A DNA stretch of 64,000 nt from Cryptomeria japonica (Eukaryota > Streptophyta > Pinopsida > Cupressales > Cupressaceae): NCBI RefSeq assembly GCF_030272615.1, contig NC_081412.1:23900432-23964431 (forward strand), written 5' to 3'. Shown piece after piece: positions 59,460 through 64,000 of the stretch. Position numbers and translations under genes: made by a program. Position 1 is the stretch's first letter, and the number at the start of each line of letters is the position of its first letter. A model generated the notes under the pieces. It saw nothing but the letters and a program-made list of their open reading frames with translations. It did not search any database and was not told the DNA's origin.

Positions 59460-62400
59460 ACTAATTGAAATCAAAAGAGGTGACAGGATCGTTGTTGTCG
59501 CCCACAGGGGGGAGCCAAGCAGTCCAGCCTAGCTCTCCATCGCACGAAACCAGCACATTCCCATCAACGAACTGATCTTTGTAGGGGTGGGAGGGTAGTC
59601 CTTCCAGCTTTAGCTCAATGAAGTCTTCTCTCTGTTGTCATGCCTCCATCTCTTGCATGAACCTCATTAGCTCTTGCTCAAAGTGAGTCTTATTGCTTCC
59701 CATGTGATCCTAAGTGAATCCATGTGAGAGTTCTCTTATGAAAATTAGAGTAGAGCAATTCTTTAACCACTTGTCAAATTTGTCTTCCTCCAGTCTTAGT
59801 ACCACTGTGACCTACATAGCAACAAGGTATCAGATGAGTCTCCTAAGAGACTCAGTGAGGTTCCTACTCTTACCATTAAACACATCATCATTCCTATACT
59901 TCCAAATGATCCACATAATTTTCAAAGAGAGAGCAGACCAGAATAGATTAGCATGTTTCTTGCCACCTCTAATATAACCAAATACCATCTCTTCAATAGT
60001 AAAACAATTGCTAATAAGTGAGATACCAAACAGTTTCCAGACTTCTCTAGCAAAATGACAACCAAAAAAAATGTGGTAGACAGATTCAGGGACACTACAG
60101 AGTTTACACAGAAGGAGGTCTCCATTGTTGTCTTTTAGTGACAGTTTATGAAGAATGAGTCTCTAGGCAAAGAATTTCTTCTTAGGTTTAGTCAGATAAG
60201 ACCAGAATCTCGAGAGGGTAGAATGCCATTGTTTGGAGTCCCATGAAAGGTTCCAAGAGTAGTTAAGATGATCAAGGATGTCCCCAGAATCAGTAAGGGC
60301 GGAGTAGATCATTTTGGCTTTGGTTAGCAAAAGGGGAGATCCATCTATCCATCAGAGGGAGGCTAAGAGAGGGGGGGAGGAGGGGGTTGGAGCGGGAAGG
60401 ATGGGAGCAAGTGCAGACTTAAGGATGGTATAGGTTCTGGCCTGGGAGAGGGGGAGGTTGAATTTAAAGCTAAGAGATTCCCAGGAGGTCAAAGTGCCAT
60501 TTTCCAGAATGTGTTCAAATGTGACCAATCCCTGGTTGTGCCATTTCAGGGCAGAGCATCCTTGAAGATAGGCTAGCTGTTTCCCGTTGTGCAGAACATT
60601 CCACCATATAGACCTTTTCAGATTGAGAGAACCTTTCTTATCAATTATGTCATTATTGCTAATGTATTGTCTAACATGGTTCCAGGCTTTCCATACAGAC
60701 TTGAAGACTTCTGATCCTGAAGGGGAGACCTCAAAATTCCTTGTAAGCAGACCACACATGGGTAGGTTCTTCCATTTTTTTTGCTGATTTTGGGGTGGAG
60801 AATTGAATATTATTCCTAACAAGGACTTTCCAGGGTTCGTTGCCATCAATGGCTTTACAGATCCATTTGGCAGCTAGGGCAATTCCTTGAAGTTTGAGGT
60901 CCTTGAGGCCCATGCCTCCCTGAATCTTAGATCTAGTACACCAATCCCATTTAACAGCGTGTTGCTTCTTTTTTCCTTTTCCATCTGACTAGAGGAAGTT
61001 CCTGATTTGCTTTTGAACGTAATTGAACTAATAGTTGGTGAATAACCAGGCTGAGGAGTAGTATATGTTATATGAAGATAGTAGCTTCTAACAAACCTAA
61101 ACTCAACCTACTAAGGATAGGAAGTTCCGGTTCCATTTAGTGAGTTTCTTATCCACCTTGTTTTTGAACCATTCCCACATTTCTTTCAGATTTAGAGAGA
61201 CAGAGAAGGGGATTCCCAGGTACCTAATGATGGTATCTAGGCCTCCCCACCTTAGATCAAACTTAGACAACCAGATAGGAGGGGCATCATTCCAACCTAG
61301 CAGGGTAGATTTGTGGAGGGCAATTCTACTACCTGATGCTTTGCAAAATATCCCAATATTGTGAAGAAGATGAGTTAAATTCTCCTCCTCTAGGAAGAAG
61401 AGGATAGTTGCATCATCTGCAAACTGTATATTACTGACTTCTTCTTTGTTAGGGAGTGCAATTCCTTTAACCTTAGGGGATAAGCTGCAATCCTTTAGTA
61501 TGTAGTGCATAGCATCCGCAGACAGGACAAATAGGGCCGGGGCAAGAGGACACCCCTGTCTAATTGATCTGGAAAGAGTGATGTTGTCAAATTTTAGTCC
61601 GTTCACTTCCACAACTGCATTGGCATCACTAAATAGTGTCTGGACAATCCTGCAGAAGGAGTTCGGGAAACCCAAGCTAGATAGCATCTGCAATATGAAT
61701 CCCCATTCTATCCTATCATATGCCTTCTCGAAATCTATTAGTAGCATAGCCCCATTCTGTCTAAAGACCTTGGCCCAATCTAGAGATTCCCAGCAGGTCA
61801 CCAAGTTCTCCAGGATGAACCTGCCTTTAACAAATCCTGTTTGAGTAGGACTAATAATCTTTGGCAATATTCTGATTAACCTGTTTGCTACTACTTTAGC
61901 CAAAATTTTATAAGATACATTTAGTAGCGTGATGGGCCTCCATTTCTTGACCAAGATCTTGTCTCCTTCCTTGGGAATGAGCTTGATAAGCCCTTGGTTG
62001 ATCTCTTTGCCAAGGGTTCCTTTGGAAATAGCCTCCAGATATAGGGCATTGAGGTCATCTACAATCCACAATATTTTTCTTATAGAATTCCACTGGGAAT
62101 CCATCAGGTCCAGGGGATCTGTCGTTGCCCATAGAGGAGATAGCCATGGCTATTTCCTCTCTTGAGATAGAGCGCTCCAAAACCTCATAATCCTTCTCAT
62201 TAAGCTTGGGAGGAGTCAATTGCTTAACAAGCTCTCTAGCATGTCCGTTCTCGTCATTTACCTCTTCTGAGGTAAAAATCTTATGATAATAGAGGGAGAA
62301 ACATTGTAGGATCTCCTGGGAGTCTGTGATGTGAGTGTTGTTGTCCCATATAGCACTAATATTCTCCTTAGCTTCCTTAACTTTGAGCATGTGGAAAAAG

Positions 62401-63556
62401 AATTTGGATCCCTTGTCCCTCGAGTCCAACCAGTTTAGTTTGGATCTGGTTTTAAGTCCTTTAATTTTCTGGTTTTGGATCGCCCTGAGGTAATCTTTTA
62501 TTGTCATCAAAGTGCAAGTGAGGTTTTCATCAATTGGAGAGTTTTGAAGATTCATTTCTGCATTACATAGATCCTCCTGGAGTAGTCTTTCTACCCTCCT
62601 GGCATCTTTGGCCATTCCTTTGCCCACTGTTTGACAAAGGGTGGTCCAAGTTTTAATGTTTACATTCCATGCATCTGTACTAGAGAATTGGTTCCTATCC
62701 TTTTTGTTAAACAGTCTGATAAAGGCCAGGGCAGAGCAAAGGTCTTCATCTTCTAGGAGTCTAGTGTTTAGGATGAATGAAGAAGCTCTTGAGGAGGAGG
62801 GGGGGCCACTAGGGAGAGATCTATTCCCATTATTATCGGGTGATGATATGAGAGGGTATATGGGGATACATAATAGTGGTCACCATTAGGGTCTTTGTGT
62901 ATCATAAAGTGGGATTTATTGAGGTAGAGCCTGTGTAGCCTGCAATATATCCTTTTATTCAGCTGTTGATAGTTGCACCAGGTGTACCAAATAGTGTTCA
63001 AGTTGTCTTTCCTCCCAGCAATAGGGTCAAAAAGATGTAGTTTATTAATCATTCTATCCCATTGTAGCCTTTCCATTCCCTTCCATTCAAATTTATTGCC
63101 CCCTTTTTTATCATTGGGAGATTCCACCATATTGAAGTCTCCCCCAATAATCCAGGGGATATCCTCTAGCGTTGTTAGCTAGTTCCATAGTTCACCTCTT
63201 TCTCTGTAGTCATTCGGGGCATAAATAGAGAAGATTCCAAACTTCTGGTTCTCCATTTGAATAGAGACCCATATAGCTCTAGCACAGGGGGATTGACCCC
63301 AGTTAACTACTTTGTTGGCCCATTTAGGGCTAAGGAGTATGGCTGAGCCACCTTTTCCTTTGGTATCGTTAGTGTAAAAGGAAGTGGCCTCCCTCCAGAT
63401 ACATTTGAGTCCAATTTGCAGTGTGAAGCCCACTGCCTTTAGTTCTTGCAAGAGGAGGCAATCCATGTTCTTATGAGCACTGAGAAATCTCTTTATGATG
63501 TATTTCCGATCAGGGGCCTCCAGGCCTCTGATATTCCAAGATATGGTTTTCAACAT
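59460..63556 (-). pseudogene. LINE ORF2: endonuclease and reverse transcriptase, broken
   Basis: Seen: the ATG at 63556 opens an AP-type endonuclease (SWNIRGLEAPDRK, LLLQELKAV, GGSAILLSPKW, IFSIYAPND), interrupted by TAG at 63179-63181, then IIGGDFNMVESPNDKKGG. After a stop near 62765 and a frame change come LNWLDSRDKGSKFFF and DRSPGPDGFPVEFYKK (62100). Another frameshift near 62090 leads to reverse transcriptase blocks LIPKEGD, KWRPITLLNVSYKI, QTGFVKGRFI, LLIDFEKAYDRI, GCPLAPALFVL and FADDATILFF (61410-61440), ending RYLGIPFSV. Later come a C-terminal domain with SIWWNVLHN, KLCSVPESVYHIFFGCHFAREVW (zinc-like C..C..H..C) and GELGWTAWLPP near 59500. Known: such ORF2 proteins nick DNA and copy the RNA at the nick in the nucleus. 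No RNase H domain was seen. Confidence 0.85.
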
Positions 63557-64000
63557 GAGGCACCTAGTTGGGGAGGGTCAGTTTGGGATTTGAATCCCTC
63601 AAAACACTTGGGCCAATCCTCTTTGTTTGCTATATTGATAGCATCAAATGCAATAGAAGAGGAGGGTCTACCTCTCTTTTTCCTTGCCTCGGAGATTTGC
63701 TCAAGGCCTAGAGATTCCTTCTTGTTAGCACTGTCCTTGTTGTTCTTAGGAGATCTCTTCCTCCTAGCTTTCCTATGTTTAACCATAGAAAATCCATCTT
63801 GAGGTACTGCTAGTCCTTATTCAAAATTGGTTTCCACTGGAGTGAAGGGATCTGCACTAGGTTGCACTACCTAAGTGCTATCAAACTTTGCCTTTAGGGC
63901 ACTAATAGGGGTGCTAGCAGTGTAGGGGACAACACTAGCAGGGTCTCCCCTAGAGTCCTCTAAATTACCAAGATCGTCTAGAGGGGTTGATGGTACCTCC
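63550..64000 (-). pseudogene. LINE ORF1, C-terminal part
   Basis: Seen: the minus-strand frame enters at the window edge (EVPSTPLDDLGNLED), passes two in-frame stops (near 63870 and 63818) and continues through a basic stretch (MVKHRKARRKRSPKNN, KKRGRPSS) to a TGA at 63550-63552. The ORF2 ATG (63554-63556) lies inside the last codons of ORF1, a short overlap. Known: plant LINE ORF1 proteins bind RNA and often have zinc knuckles; none is visible in this part. Confidence 0.6.

Larger units (their letters stand above)
59266..64000 (-). mobile_element. L1-type non-LTR retrotransposon (LINE), 5' part outside the window
   Basis: Seen in minus-strand order: the end of ORF1 (64000-63550), then ORF2 with endonuclease, reverse transcriptase and a C-terminal Cys/His region to about 59460, followed by a 3' UTR-like stretch. 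No clear poly(A) (plus-strand poly-T) is seen at the low-coordinate end before the outer transposon's TTAA, so the 3' tip may be lost, or cut off by the transposon. Several stops and frameshifts show the copy is inactive. Confidence 0.85.

Noticed and set aside
59266-59460. Poly(A) tail of the LINE
   Set aside because: No plus-strand poly-T run lies here; the T-run near 59212 belongs to the outer transposon side of the TTAA.

Overview
The window is repeat-rich nuclear DNA from a land plant with a large, gene-poor genome; a gymnosperm is my guess, not a demonstration. Plant clues are the last exon of a D-cysteine desulfhydrase-type enzyme (4790-4994), a plant-type nuclear tRNA-Asn (22944-23017), LTR retrotransposon primer sites matching initiator Met-tRNA, and a plant L1-like LINE. 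The exon and the tRNA are the only host genes I can support. Almost everything else recognisable is mobile DNA, mostly decayed.

Region by region: 1.2-2.5 kb, relic of a hAT transposase with a BED zinc finger. 4.8-5.0 kb, the desulfhydrase exon. 6.0-7.2 kb, two small tandem arrays. 8.74-14.64 kb, a minus-strand LTR retrotransposon with LTRs, primer site and polypurine tract but no polymerase, possibly inserted in an older LTR. 17.3-19.2 kb, a diverged tandem array, then an LTR with adjacent primer site. 22.9 kb, tRNA-Asn. 30.6-32.5 kb, minus-strand Ty3-type gag and protease relic. 35.0-59.3 kb, a nested pair of DNA transposons. 59.3-64.0 kb, minus-strand LINE cut by the window edge.

The main discovery is the nested pair. 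The outer element (34998-59261) lies between TTAA duplications and has inverted ends starting GGG. A related element (40981-53334) sits inside it, flanked by TATG. Removing the inner element and one TATG restores a unit of a tandem repeat of the outer element, so both the boundaries and the order of insertion are supported. Each element alone is about 12 kb.

The two share one plan: inverted ends; a cluster of short CpG-containing palindromes near each end (a different palindrome in each element); a left gene on the plus strand for a transposase-like protein with helix-turn-helix, CCC and Cys-rich motifs and a DxxEN...WSD...HGKGEHDG core; large tandem arrays in the middle; and a convergent, spliced right gene of unknown function with a shared PLYF...PNY.D...GRG core. 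Four-base duplications with a DDD-like core suggest the Sola superfamily, with Kolobok as an alternative, but this is inference. Both copies carry stops and frameshifts, so they are fossils, yet the pair defines a family of large two-gene transposons whose second gene I do not recognise.
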